Shown piece by piece: positions 11,801 to 20,923 of a DNA stretch of 27,346 bases. Position numbers and translations under genes: made by a program. Every line of letters begins with the position of its first letter. Positions within the stretch are counted from its first letter, which is position 1. Source of the stretch: Apostichopus californicus (taxonomy: Eukaryota; Echinodermata; Holothuroidea; Aspidochirotida; Stichopodidae); contig JAIPMN010011073.1 of the NCBI GenBank assembly GCA_020650975.1, positions 1 through 27,346 of the forward strand, given 5' to 3'. The notes beneath the pieces were generated by a model. It did no database searches. It saw only the letters and a program-made list of their open reading frames with translations, and had not been told where the DNA came from.

Positions 11801-14800
11801 AATGAATTCAATTCAACGGCAAATCAAAAATTCATCCTCAAGAGAAATTATCTTGACCCTAAAATGTTACCTCCTGGGCCATGTACTTTAAAGGCTTGCC
11901 CTTCAAATCACAAATTATCTTCATCCTTTGGGGAGTACTGGCACTAGAATGATAGTTCATGTACGAAATCTTCCATCAATGCTCCAACCCTCCCCACACC
12001 CCACAACCCCCACCCCACCCCAGCACATACACACTTGTACAGTTCACTTGCAACTGTTACATGTGACTTTTTACCACCTGTATGTAAAAACCTTCTGCCT
12101 ATATCACCAAAAAAGATTTCAGTGTGTTTTTCTGCACCTGAGAGCCTGAGAACATCAAATAGTGACGAGATTTACAATATTTGAAACATGATACTCTGTT
12201 ACCATATCTAGCAGAAATGTGGTTAACTTCAATCTTCATGTTCATGTGCCTGAACCCAAATTGCAATTTATTCCAATTCTTTTTCTGTTCTAAGTGTAAA
12301 ACAGTACCGACTGGCCTCGCTGTGTCACCAAACGGCAAACAGTTCTCAACTATTTCCAAAGATAGGAAGGTAAGTAGTTCAGCTGTAGCCAATGTAAATC
12401 ACTGCTCATCGCACTTTGTTTATACAATGGACTTATTAATATTCTTCTTGTTAAGAGTAAATCTTTGGTTTGAAACCAGAAGGATTTCCCTCCCAGCATG
12501 ACATCTTTCCTGCTGTGAATTGCTTTGAACACAAGCTATAGTATAAGTTGTCTAGAAGACAATTGAACTTGAAGAAAGTCTCTGTTTTATATTCAAGAAA
12601 ACATCAATATTTTGCCTAAGTCTGCAACCCTTTCATAGTTGACATTGCTGGAATAGCTTACTTTGTATTCAAAGAATCATTGTGATTGTAATATTTGTCA
12701 TTTCACTGCTCATATTGATATTTCAGCTAATTATGGCAGTTTTTAAGCATAATTAAGAAATATCTTTATCATGCCTTCTCTTTCTGTTGCAATAATTCTG
12801 GCTGGTTTCAGGAGGGATCCTGCTGGAAAATGTTGAAACGTCTCTATTTTAAAGGAAATGAAACCAGTGGTGATAGTAAACTTCACATTTGGTACATTGT
12901 GGATCTCCAGCCATTTCCTATCTTACAAGAGGCCCTGTCATATCAGTCCTGTCTAGTTCTATGACACTTGATAATCTGCAGTCTCTGAAACCCCTGAGAA
13001 TCCCTTTGAGTAATTTACTTTGCTCCTCACTTACCTGTCTCCTCACAACCTTAGCACCCTCGTTCTACCGTGCCTATAATGAACTGGTAACCTTTTAACA
13101 CTGTGCGCCCTCTATGAACGGCTCCTTCGGTCAATGACCTCCCTTCTCATTCTACCATGTAAAGTGCCAGCATCGTACGTTATTCAATTGGACTTTTTCT
13201 TAAGGATTTCGTTAGGAACAGTGCCTTAGGATTCCTTAACACACCTTAACACAGGTACACAGGTACCTTAACACAGGTACCTTAACACAGGTCTGGTCGT
13301 CATCCAATCAGAAAGCTTCTTTTGCTGTATTTTCAATCACTTTTGCTTAACTGAGTTTAAGGTTTGAGCATCAGTTAATTGTATCCAAGTCTCATAAATG
13401 AAATATACTGGACTTATACCTGCTATTCTTCTGGTAATTCTCCTAAAAGAAGAGATCTTTTTAAACATATTTTTCACAACAAGCACACGGATTGAGATAT
13501 GTTACAGTGCTTGACAAACATCTTTGGAGATCTGTAAAGAGGATAGATGATGCACGTTAGAACTCAGAATCATATCTATGGCACTGTAAGGACTAAGATG
13601 ACATCGCCCTCCAAAGAAATGCTGAAAATCCCCATTACTGAGTTCAGTATGAGTTTTATATAATGTAGACCTGACCTATCTGTCATACTGCTATACATTA
13701 ATGTTCCCGTTCCCAGATAAGGACGTTCCGCTTTTTAACGGGCAAGTTGACAAAAGTCTTTGACGAGTCTTTAAAAACATTTACGGAATTGCAACAGATG
13801 AGGCAGCAGCTGCCAGATATGGAATTTGGAAGACGGTTGGCCGCTGAGAGAGACTTACAAAAATCAGAACTATTTTCAACTGCAAGTATCAGTAAGTTAT
13901 AAAACAAAGCAAACACACATGAAGCTTATTTTATTTCTTCTTCCCCCTCCCCACTTCTCTTCCCCCAACCTCCTTTTTTTGGCCAGTTCCTGATAAATTT
14001 TGGACATAGTTCTATACTACAAACAAGTAATGAGAAAATGTATAAGACGTAGGAAATTCAGACTTGTTGTTTGCATATTTTTATCATCATTTGAAGTACT
14101 GCAATCTTGATTTTTGATACAATTTTTGCAAACTTATCTGATTTTTAAACCACATTTTGTACTTTATACTGCAATATTTACAAAAGCCAGAAATTCTTGA
14201 CTTTTTTTCAAAGACTATTATGCCCCCTACTCCACATGTTTGTTACAAGCTGCAACATTTGTATTAAGCAATTCCAGACCCTGCATGTAACATGTCACAT
14301 TCAAGTACTAATCTGATCTTAAAAGTATTTTGACTAAAAACATTCTTTCCTTTGACTTTTTTTCCAGTCTATGATGCTAGTGGTCACTTTGTCCTGTATG
14401 CCACCATGTTGGGGATAAAGGTTCTTAATCTACACACTAACAAATGTAACCGGCTGATTGGTAAGGTGAGGCTACTGTTGCTCTTCAGATCTGATATTTA
14501 ATGAGAATATTTTTATATGAGGTCAAGCAGAATTGGCAACGTTCTGCATTTGGGTCACCTGCGAGATGGTTTGTGCGATGAAATCATACTCAAGTCTCTT
14601 TAGACGTTAACGACACCTGGCTGTGCATTCATGTAATACATTTGTGCCCTTTCAACTGTCAAGATATTGTTTACTCTGCTTCAGATTTGCATTTAATTTA
14701 CCTATTTTCCAAATATCATAGAAATATCACAGAGCTTTTTTTTGCTTTATCTATAGTGCAAACTTTAAAAAAATTTGACATGTACATGATTATCAAAAGG

Positions 14801-17800
14801 GACCCATTATGATTTCTCCCACTTTTATTAACATTCAGCCTGAAAATGTTCGCTTCCTGAACCTCAGCCTGTTCCAAGGTAAATTGAATAAGAAGTCTGC
14901 TGCCATCACTTTGGAGATGCACGCTTCTGATAATCCGAGTCTTCAGTCCATAGACACCGACCCGACCTTGATTTGCAGTGCGTTCAAGAAGAATAGATTC
15001 TACATGTTCACCAGGAGAGAGCCGGACGATGTTAAGAGGTTAGAGAATCATGCCATTATTCTTCGGACTTGGAATGTACCTGTTTGGTGTTTCACATCCA
15101 AAAGCCACTCTCTAAGCTGATGAAGTTTGATTTTATATCATCAAAAATTTACAATTATCTTGTAATTAGCCTCGTAACAGTAACATGCAAGTCAATATGG
15201 TTTTGCTCCAAAGTATGTGGATGTCAATGGTTATGATTAGCCATGGATCGTAGTCAATTAGTCCTATTGTCTCAGTTTTTGATATTCACGGTCTGAAGAA
15301 ACATCGTTATTGCAAATAGAGCCCATGTTTATCCAGAATCTCAAGGAACCAAAATTGGAGAGGATGTTTAAATCTTGTCCCTTGTCATACCTATTTGTGC
15401 TGGGGATTACAAGCTTTCAATTTCCTCACCAATATAATATTTTAACTTTTGAGTTTAACGTGAAAGTTCAGGTCACTTCAACTAAATTTCTACAATTTTT
15501 GGCAATTTTAATACTTTTACCGTAACTGTAAAGGATGATGTTAACATACTTATAAGAATATTTAGAAGACAGACAACATGTAGCAGATTGTACAAAATAT
15601 GACTTTCAATTAAAAGTTTGGCTCCCACAGGATTTTATAACCCTGAGTTCCCTGGTTCGAAATCCCATTCTAGCCATCATGTCTTCCCTCTTTTCCCTGG
15701 TTCATCATTTCTACATCAGTTTCCCCGTTTTTGCACTCACATATATTTAATTATTAAAGTTAGATCTGTAAAACGTTTCATTCATAATTTTGGACAATGC
15801 TAATATTTTGTATAACAGAATGTACCCTTACATTATTATCCTTTCCACCGTACATTTATGTAGCCTTTGTCAATGTTTAATAAATCAATCTATTTCACTT
15901 TTTCTTGTTAAACAGTGCTGATGCAGACAGAGATGTGTTCAATGAAAAGCCGAGTAAAGAAGAACAAATGGCAGCCACGCAGGTGAGGAATAAAACAGCG
16001 ACTCACAAGTATCTTAGGTTACCAATCCCAGTATAACCCTTAAAGTTTTTAGCTTCTTTTCCACGTGTCTAAAATTTCTCAGTCAGTTTTCCATTATTCA
16101 TTTTACTTACACAATTATGTTAGGTTATTAAAATACATAAAATAAAAATATTAGTAAACTGATTATCCGCTAAAGAGCCTGTGTAAGAGAATGTGTAAAG
16201 CCTCTGAAGAAGATCCTACTAGGATCGAAACGTCAGGCCAACTTACTTTTACACAAAGTACATAAAACATGGAAGAGTAGTTTATCCAGTAATGCAGAGC
16301 AAAATTCTCCACCAGGGCTTCAACTCAGCTCATACAATTTATAATATAATATTTAAATTTGTAATGTTCTCCTTAATTTAACAGGGTGGAAGTTCAAGGG
16401 TGTCAACCCAGGCTACTATTCACACTTCAATGGGTGATGTCCAAATACAGCTCTTCCCTACAGAGTAAGTAAAGTTAGGTTATATTTTATCTCTCCGTTA
16501 TTTAATATTTACTTTCTTTGTGTACTAAATCCTTGATGCTATGAAAGAGATTGTAAAGCCCACTGGAGGGGTGCCCTAGCATCACCTCTTCTTGCTCCCC
16601 TCTGTACCACAGGTGGTAAATAACAGATATTTCATATTTTACCATGTATTTACATTGCTAGCAAAGATCATTGTCACACCATAGTAAATAACCATCTGTT
16701 CCTCTCTCAAGCTTACTGCGAAAAAGTTGAGGCTGACATTGATAACATGTGTCACATCTTGACAGCTATCATGGCCACACTAGCAGTTCATAGTGTTGAC
16801 TTATTGCTGATACTGCTAATGACCACACAAGCAGTTCATAGTGTTGACTTATTGCTGATAGTGCTAATGACCACACAAGCAGTTCTTAATGTTGACTTAT
16901 TGCTGATAGTGCTAATGACCACACAAGCCGTTCTTCTGTAGTGTCTGATGATTTTGCACTAATTTCACTACATTTGTTGCATACAATCCTTCTGAAATGT
17001 TGGTCTGTTTTCCTCTTCAGTTGTCCAAGGACTGTGGAGAACTTTTGTGTGCACAGCAAGAATGGTTACTACAATGGTCACATATTTCACAGAGTTATCA
17101 AGAGTTTCATGGTACAAACAGGCGACCCTGATGGTAAGAAGCAGGAGAATTTGTGATTGGGTGTTCCTTCATATTTCGTTCAGTGGTATATGTAAATGTA
17201 GGAGGGGCCAAAGGGCACCAGGTGGTACCTAGACTTATATTAATCCCAAGCTATGACAGGTTTTATTTAGTTATTTTCTTTCAATACCTAAATGAATATT
17301 AAAATTGGGGAACAATGAAGACTGGTAAATAATTTGTTTATTTTTATTTATTTTCATTTCTTTCCATTTTCCAATTCACACTCAGCTGTGTAGCCTGCTA
17401 AATTTACACTTAAAAGTAGCAATTTAAATTTTCAATTTGACCTTTTTAAATTTAAAGTTGGTAAGCATCATTTCCTCTTTAGCTGTCAGTTACCTGAAAA
17501 GAAAATGTTCTCTCATTGTATAGACAAACCTATACCATTATACCATTTTACGCTTACGTTGTTTGTCTTCAAGTTTGTTTGTTTCTCATATAGCTCCCCT
17601 TCAGAGAATTCAGATCGCTGCTGCTGGCCTAGTCTCACTCACTAAAAAGTTTGATCACATCACTCCTGTACTCCGTTCATTGCATTGGCTTCCCGTCTCT
17701 CAGCGCATCCAGTTTAAGATCCTACTTCACACCTACAAAGTGATCAACAGGCTTGCCCCTCAATATATCACTGACCGTCTTACTCCTTTGCGTTAGTTAA

Positions 17801-19096
17801 CTATAGTTACTTCCTATCATACACATTTGCAATTAACTCCTGGTCCACGTACCAGCACTCGTTATGGCGATCGTGCCTTTTCTGTCGCTGCGCCTTCTCT
17901 TTGGAACGAACTCCCATTTTACGTTCGTGACTATCCCTCCCTTTGTATTTTCAAGAGACAACTTAAAACATTTCTGTTTGATACCTAGTTTCTTTTTTTC
18001 CCTTTTTTTTTCCCCCTTGGTTTCCTTTGTCTCTTTCCTACTTTGTAAAGCGCTTTGAAACGCTGTATTAAGCGCTATATAGATGTAATTTATTGTTATT
18101 ATTCAAGAAATTAATGCATTGTGTTTCATTCAGGTAATGGTACCGGAGGTGAATCTATCTGGGGTGGTGAGTTTGAAGATGAGTTCTCGCCAAAGTTAAA
18201 GCATGACAGACCCTACACTGTCAGCATGGCCAATGCAGGACCTAATACTAACGGCTCTCAGTTCTTCATCACGTTGGTGCCTTGTGTGAGTACATAACCA
18301 TTACTACCTCCAGATATATGCTAGACATTCAGAGAATGGTCACTGACTTCAGCTTAGATTCACTGCCGGGCTACAAACTGGTTTGCCCTACGCTAAGATA
18401 TTTCAATTTCTGATATTATCACTTCATTATCAGCTGGAAAAGAGCCAGAACTTCAAGGAATATACTTGGAAAGTTTTTGCAACTTTTGCAATTTAGTGTT
18501 TCAATTTCGTGTAGATTTATTGCCCCTTCTGTTTTTTCTGTTCCTTTTGAGCAAAATGATATTTTATTAATTTATATGGAGATCCTAAAGGCATAAATAG
18601 ACAGACAGATAGATAGATATGTTAATTCAAATGAACTGTATGTTAATTCAATATGAAATGTATGTTATGGTCTTATGTTTGTCCAATAAGCATTTCTTCT
18701 CCTTCAGATTCGATAGTGGCAAACATCACTCACTGCTTGTATAATTGTCTTCATCAAGCTAAGTCTATATTTAGTCTAGTCCCTCAGTTCTGCTCTGCTT
18801 TCTTCGTTGGAGTCAGTGAACTTTCTCCCCATTTTATTCAGTTTTGTTATAAGCATATTAACATTTTATCTAAATGCACCTAGATGACAACTCCCAAGTC
18901 AATAATAAAGCTTCACAAATTTCTCTTTTCTTGTCCGTCTGTCCATCTTTAGCCATGGCTAGACAACAAACACACGGTATTTGGTCGTTGTACTAAAGGT
19001 ATGGAGGCCATCCAGAAGATAGGTATGGTGAAGGTCAGTCCAAAGACGGAGAAGCCTTATGATGACATCAGGATTATCAGTATCACTGTCAAGTAG
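5891..19096 (+). CDS. PPWD1: PPWD1, WD40-repeat and cyclophilin-type peptidyl-prolyl isomerase (lacks first exon)
   Basis: Fifteen exons with GT-AG borders and matching phases: 5891-5993, 7228-7328, 8599-8694, 9278-9365, 10428-10533, 11488-11631, 12295-12369, 13717-13891, 14368-14465, 14839-15038, 15916-15982, 16385-16464, 17021-17133, 18134-18285, 18953-19096 (TAG). They join to 579 residues plus a partial first codon. From memory the human protein is about 646 residues, so about 65 N-terminal residues are missing. The first visible residues, [15 protein letters not shown] and then SYMHRD, match the family just before the WD40 domain. The first in-frame ATG (MHRD) is internal, so the true start is upstream. 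PPWD1 is a nuclear protein of the catalytic spliceosome; it isomerises X-Pro bonds. Signature blocks include [58 protein letters not shown] and the cyclophilin core. All reading frames stay open. Except for the repeats listed separately, its introns show nothing recognisable. Confidence 0.97.
6460..7213. repeat. Triplicated intronic segment that includes splice-acceptor flank
   Basis: A block starting CAATAAACATTCATAAGATC lies at 6460 and again at 6611. A shared part (TATTAATAAG, TTGAGACTTTCTGAGTG, GTTAGCAGTAAGTTTGATAG, CCCCCACCTATGGAACCTAG, TTGCTCAATAACTTTT) occurs at about 6680-6869 and about 7025-7213, offset by about 335 bases. The last copy runs into the pyrimidine tract of the PPWD1 exon at 7228. 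The earlier copy ends in a pyrimidine run and TTCAG at about 6874, a cryptic acceptor. Confidence 0.85.
7394..8240 (+). repeat. Dispersed repeat copy 1 (about 0.77-0.85 kb), unclassified
   Basis: This PPWD1 intron block shares a long run of matching phrases with 12901-13700, in the same order and orientation: GGATCTCCAG, CTACAGTCTCTG / CTGCAGTCTCTG, CCAATCAGAAAGCT, TTTGAGCATCAGT, GATTGAGATATGTTACAG, GAAATGCTGAA. Copy 1 also carries an inner tandem duplication of about 107 bases (GCTAAACTTGACAAGCTACA at 7456 and 7563). I do not recognise the family. A short frame at 8037-8270 lies inside it and is not a gene. Confidence 0.75.
8808..9083. repeat. 89-bp tandem repeat, three copies
   Basis: Units at 8808-8896, 8897-8985 and 8986-9083 each begin TGACTGTCTGAGC, contain AAGGATGGTTTA(C/T)GCTAATTCTC and end TGTCAAGAGTTT. 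The third has a short insertion near 9023. It lies in the PPWD1 intron between the exons ending 8694 and starting 9278. Confidence 0.9.
10117..10365. repeat. 99-bp tandem repeat, two copies plus a deleted third
   Basis: Units at 10117-10215 and 10216-10314 both begin AGCAAGGAA and contain GTACTGTGGACTATCTTACT. The third, from 10315, has an internal deletion. Because 99 is a multiple of three, a frame stays open over it (9905-10201), but nothing supports a protein. It is intronic in PPWD1. Confidence 0.9.
10808..10935. repeat. Short tandem repeat of about 13-20 bp (ATAGGTATTGCAT)
   Basis: ATAGGTATTGCAT or a near copy occurs at least six times, alternating with CATTGCATC. Simple, imperfect and intronic in PPWD1. 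Confidence 0.85.
12901..13700 (+). repeat. Dispersed repeat copy 2, reaching the acceptor of a PPWD1 exon
   Basis: Partner of the block at 7394-8240, in the same orientation in another intron of the same gene. The shared order runs from GGATCTCCAG (12901) through CTGCAGTCTCTG, CCAATCAGAAAGCTTC, GGTTTGAGCATCAGT and GATTGAGATATGTTACAG to GAAATGCTGAAAAT. The right end comes within about 20-70 bases of the acceptor TTCCCAG before the exon at 13717. The copies are clearly diverged, so the duplication is old. Confidence 0.75.
16141..16330 (+). mobile_element. Penelope-like element fragment with hammerhead-ribozyme-like motif
   Basis: The stretch at 16200-16238 can be drawn as a hammerhead: GCCT (16200-16203) pairs with AGGC (16235-16238) as stem I. 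CTGAAGA (16204-16210) fits the core CUGANGA. GATCC-TACTA-GGATC (16212-16226) is stem II. GAAA (16227-16230) is the second core piece, and CGTC (16231-16234) supplies a minimal helix III and the GUC cleavage triplet. One extra A (16211) sits between core and stem II. Hammerheads with such a short helix III are known in Penelope-like retroelements of animals. No reverse transcriptase is visible, so this is at most a fragment. Confidence 0.5.
16763..16940. repeat. 48-bp minisatellite, about 3.5 copies
   Basis: The repeated unit contains CTAATGACCACACAAGCAGT followed by TGTTGACTTATTGCTGATAG. Its length, 48, is a multiple of three, which explains the repetitive open frame (16747-16941) across it; I do not call a protein. 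Intronic in PPWD1. Confidence 0.9.
17590..18103 (+). mobile_element. LINE (CR1/L2-like) 3' end, decayed
   Basis: The frame from about 17593 reads [18 protein letters not shown], then [19 protein letters not shown] and [11 protein letters not shown]. It meets a TAG at 17794-17796 and continues in the same frame as [29 protein letters not shown] and [12 protein letters not shown] to a stop at 17986. This is the standard C-terminal tail found after the reverse transcriptase in CR1/L2-type elements. The 3' tail with TTTGTAAAGCGCTTTGAAAC and AAGCGCTATATAGATG, ending in TTATTGTTATTATT at 18103, fits. It is 5'-truncated, carries one in-frame stop, and lies sense in a PPWD1 intron, 30 bases before the next exon. 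Confidence 0.88.
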
Positions 19097-19139
19097 AATC
19101 AGACGAAAGCTATCAGGAGGACAGATTCATGCTCTCAGA

Positions 19140-19671
19140 GACTATTGAATAGAAACAATGGAGATGTGACTATTGAATAGCACCAATGGAGATGTGACTA
19201 TTAAATAGAACCAGCGGAGATGTGACTATTAAATAGAACCAGCGGAGAGGTGACTATTAAAGGCATTGAAGACTCGCCCAAAACCACGTGCCGCGCTCTG
19301 AATAAGTTAACTTTCTGTTGCTTGCAAGTGAAGTTTTCTGCTTGTCGCTACAAAATACAGACAGTAATGAAACGTGATACCTTGTTATCTTTAGCTGGAC
19401 CTGAGATGTCCATCGCTGCATCGTTTGTACACTGTGCTGTGGGTATTGACCGCAGCTGTATGTACTGACTGTACACTAGTGTCTAATTACCGACGGTTGC
19501 AAGCTGTGTGTGTATTTTCTGGGATCGATGGTGGTGTCTAACACTTCTGTTACACCTCATTCAAAACTAGGTCAGATTACCGGCATTAGACGTTTCTTTT
19601 TGCGCGAGTCTTCCCACCCTTTAAATAGAACTGATGGAGAGGAGACTACTAAATAGCACCAATGGAGATGT
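19140..19671. repeat. 28-bp minisatellite in the PPWD1 3' UTR, six units, split by a MITE
   Basis: Units of the form GACTATT(A/G)AATAGAAC, then (C)A..GGAGATGT, lie at 19140-19167, 19168-19195, 19196-19223 and 19224-19251. The fifth starts at 19252 and is interrupted after TTAA at 19260. Its remainder is 19625-19643, followed by a sixth at 19644-19671. It begins 43 bases after the PPWD1 stop codon, so it should be part of the mRNA. Confidence 0.93.
19257..19624. mobile_element. 360-bp MITE with TTAA target duplication (copy 1)
   Basis: The element occupies 19261-19620 and is flanked by TTAA at 19257-19260 and 19621-19624. The ends are inverted: left AGGCATTGAAGACTCGCCC, right (reverse complement) AGGGTGGGAAGACTCGCGC, sharing AGG and GAAGACTCG.C. 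Removing the element and one TTAA restores a perfect 28-bp minisatellite unit, which proves insertion. TTAA target sites are typical of the piggyBac superfamily, but the AGG ends differ from the usual piggyBac CCY ends, so the superfamily is uncertain. It has no coding capacity. A second copy starts at 27097. Confidence 0.9.
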
Positions 19672-19965
19672 GAAGAAGGATGTACACATCAAGGAGATTC
19701 CAGCTCTACGCTTTGTTATCAAGCAATCTGATGTGTTTAATCTGTTCGACTGGTCGACAGCTTAGAACTGGACGGCTGGTGACATACCATTTGCTAACAA
19801 ATACCTATGATTTGCTCACATCACAAGATCTTGACATGTTTATGACATTAACTTTGTCCAACATCTTTGTGTTTGTCAACTATACAGGAACTATCATTTT
19901 AGTTTAAGATAGTTATTTGCAGGACCATCTGTAAAGTAATTAAAGATACAATACAATGAATTTGT

Positions 19966-19971
19966 AATAAA
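19966..19971 (+). promoter_or_regulatory. Polyadenylation signal for PPWD1
   Basis: AATAAA is followed by a T-rich stretch (CTGTTCTTGTCTTATTTTAC). It lies 870 bases after the stop codon and is the first clear signal there, so the 3' UTR would contain the minisatellite and MITE. Confidence 0.6.
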
Positions 19972-19991
19972 ATTAATCTGTTCTTGTCTTA

Positions 19992-20617
19992 TTTTACAAA
20001 ATCACTGATGGAAACCGTGTTGAATAGGTCTTCATGTTAACTTAATTTCATGCATTACATCACATAAACCACACAACAAACCTGCACGCTTTGAGCACGA
20101 CAGATTACCTTCTTGACGTATAATAATAAACGTATTCATAGGTAGGTGGTCTTACAAATCCTGCAAATTTCTTTTCCGATACTATTATCTGTCGCAGTTA
20201 AGGCAGATTTCCATTTGATCTCGACATTCAGCTTTTAGATGTTTGATGCTGAATTCCTGTAACAATGAAGAGCATTTGCTTGACTTCACATAGTATACTT
20301 AACCAAACTTGACTTGATACTACTTTAAGAGTAGTATACTATTCAATCGATATCAATAAATCAATCAATATCAATCGATTCACCAATATTCAGCTTTTAG
20401 ATGTTGGTCTACTGAGTGCAACACTAAACATAGACTATGACTATGCTCAATGATAATCCTTTAGTTTGACATTTTATTGAAATTGTTACCTTTTAGGAAA
20501 AACTTGACACAAACGCTTTGTTGAGATGCACTTATTGTGCAAGAGGATTAGAAATCTAAAATTAACCATTTTGACCACTTCGTACCATCTTCACAAGACA
20601 AACATGAGCAGCAACAC
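19992..20617. other. Intergenic stretch downstream of PPWD1
   Basis: No gene is seen. It holds further AATAAA sites (about 20126 and 20356), a short duplicated phrase ATTCAGCTTTTAGATGTT (about 20227 and 20389) and an AT-rich imperfect palindrome around 20345-20380 (ATCGATATC ... ATATCAATCGAT). Confidence 0.5.
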
Positions 20618-20625
20618 TGCAGAAG

Positions 20626-20915
20626 CAGGCGCGTAGCCAAGGTGGGGGAGGCAATGCCCCCCCCCCCCCCTTGAGTATATTTTTTTGTATGTTTTTATGA
20701 TATCGCTAGTAATTTCAAGCTTATATGCAACTTACAAGGCCTGGGAAGTGCCATTTCCAGCGATCTGGGAGGCATTTTCAGCCAAAATTTTCTTGTACGT
20801 GTAGCGCCAACACATGGTGGCGCTACGCTTAGATAATTTTCAATGCAGAATTTCCAGCTCTGATAGTTTGTCTACAGGTTTGCCCATCCCTTTCAAATTA
20901 CTGGCTACACGCTTG
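20626..20915. mobile_element. 290-bp hAT-like MITE with 8-bp target duplication
   Basis: The left end is CAGGCGCGTAGCC and the right end is GGCTACACGCTTG, whose reverse complement matches the left end at 11 of 13 positions. Both sides carry the same 8 bases, TGCAGAAG (20618-20625 and 20916-20923). Eight-base duplications with short inverted ends starting CAG fit the hAT superfamily. It contains a run of 14 C at 20657-20670 and no coding capacity. GCGCGTAGCC-type ends are familiar from marine invertebrate repeats. Confidence 0.88.
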
Positions 20916-20923
20916 TGCAGAAG

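Larger units (their letters stand above)
5891..15038 (+). other. PPWD1: PPWD1 WD40 propeller region (first ten exons, residues 1-394)
   Basis: WD-type strand ends are visible in order: GHVKFWKK (second exon), [11 protein letters not shown] (third exon), [10 protein letters not shown] (exon at 10428), GIMEYWTGP (exon at 11488), SKDRK followed by [10 protein letters not shown] (12295/13717 exons), and [12 protein letters not shown] (exon at 14368). The helical stretch between ([20 protein letters not shown], residues about 252-271) is a strongly conserved PPWD1 signature and is not itself a blade. The region is followed by a linker, residues about 380-425, containing REPDDVK and NEKPSKEE. Propeller function in docking to spliceosomal partners is known for the family; no partner can be read from the sequence. 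Confidence 0.85.
16385..19096 (+). other. PPWD1: PPWD1 cyclophilin PPIase domain with intact active site
   Basis: Exons 16385-16464, 17021-17133, 18134-18285 and 18953-19096 encode the cyclophilin fold, residues about 427-579. Compared with cyclophilin A, the catalytic and proline-pocket residues are all kept: R468, F473, M474 and Q476 in [14 protein letters not shown]514 in [11 protein letters not shown]524 and F526 in SQFFIT, W534 in PWLDNKH and H539. One odd change is serine in place of the usual glycine before F473 (KSFM for KGFM), next to the active site. The tail ends ITVK, as in the family. The enzyme should be active, and the domain should be cyclosporin-binding because the tryptophan is kept. 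Confidence 0.93.

Noticed and set aside
15650..15672. GGTTCGAAATCCC, like a tRNA B box
   Set aside because: It has one extra base against the consensus, and no A box or cloverleaf can be found upstream, so neither a tRNA nor a tRNA-derived SINE is supported.
16747..16941. Repetitive open frame of about 64 residues
   Set aside because: It is produced by a 48-bp minisatellite; hydrophobic repeats in the translation follow from the unit length being a multiple of three.
19250..19468. 72-residue frame after PPWD1
   Set aside because: It is MITE sequence in the 3' UTR; the second copy at 27097 does not preserve the frame.
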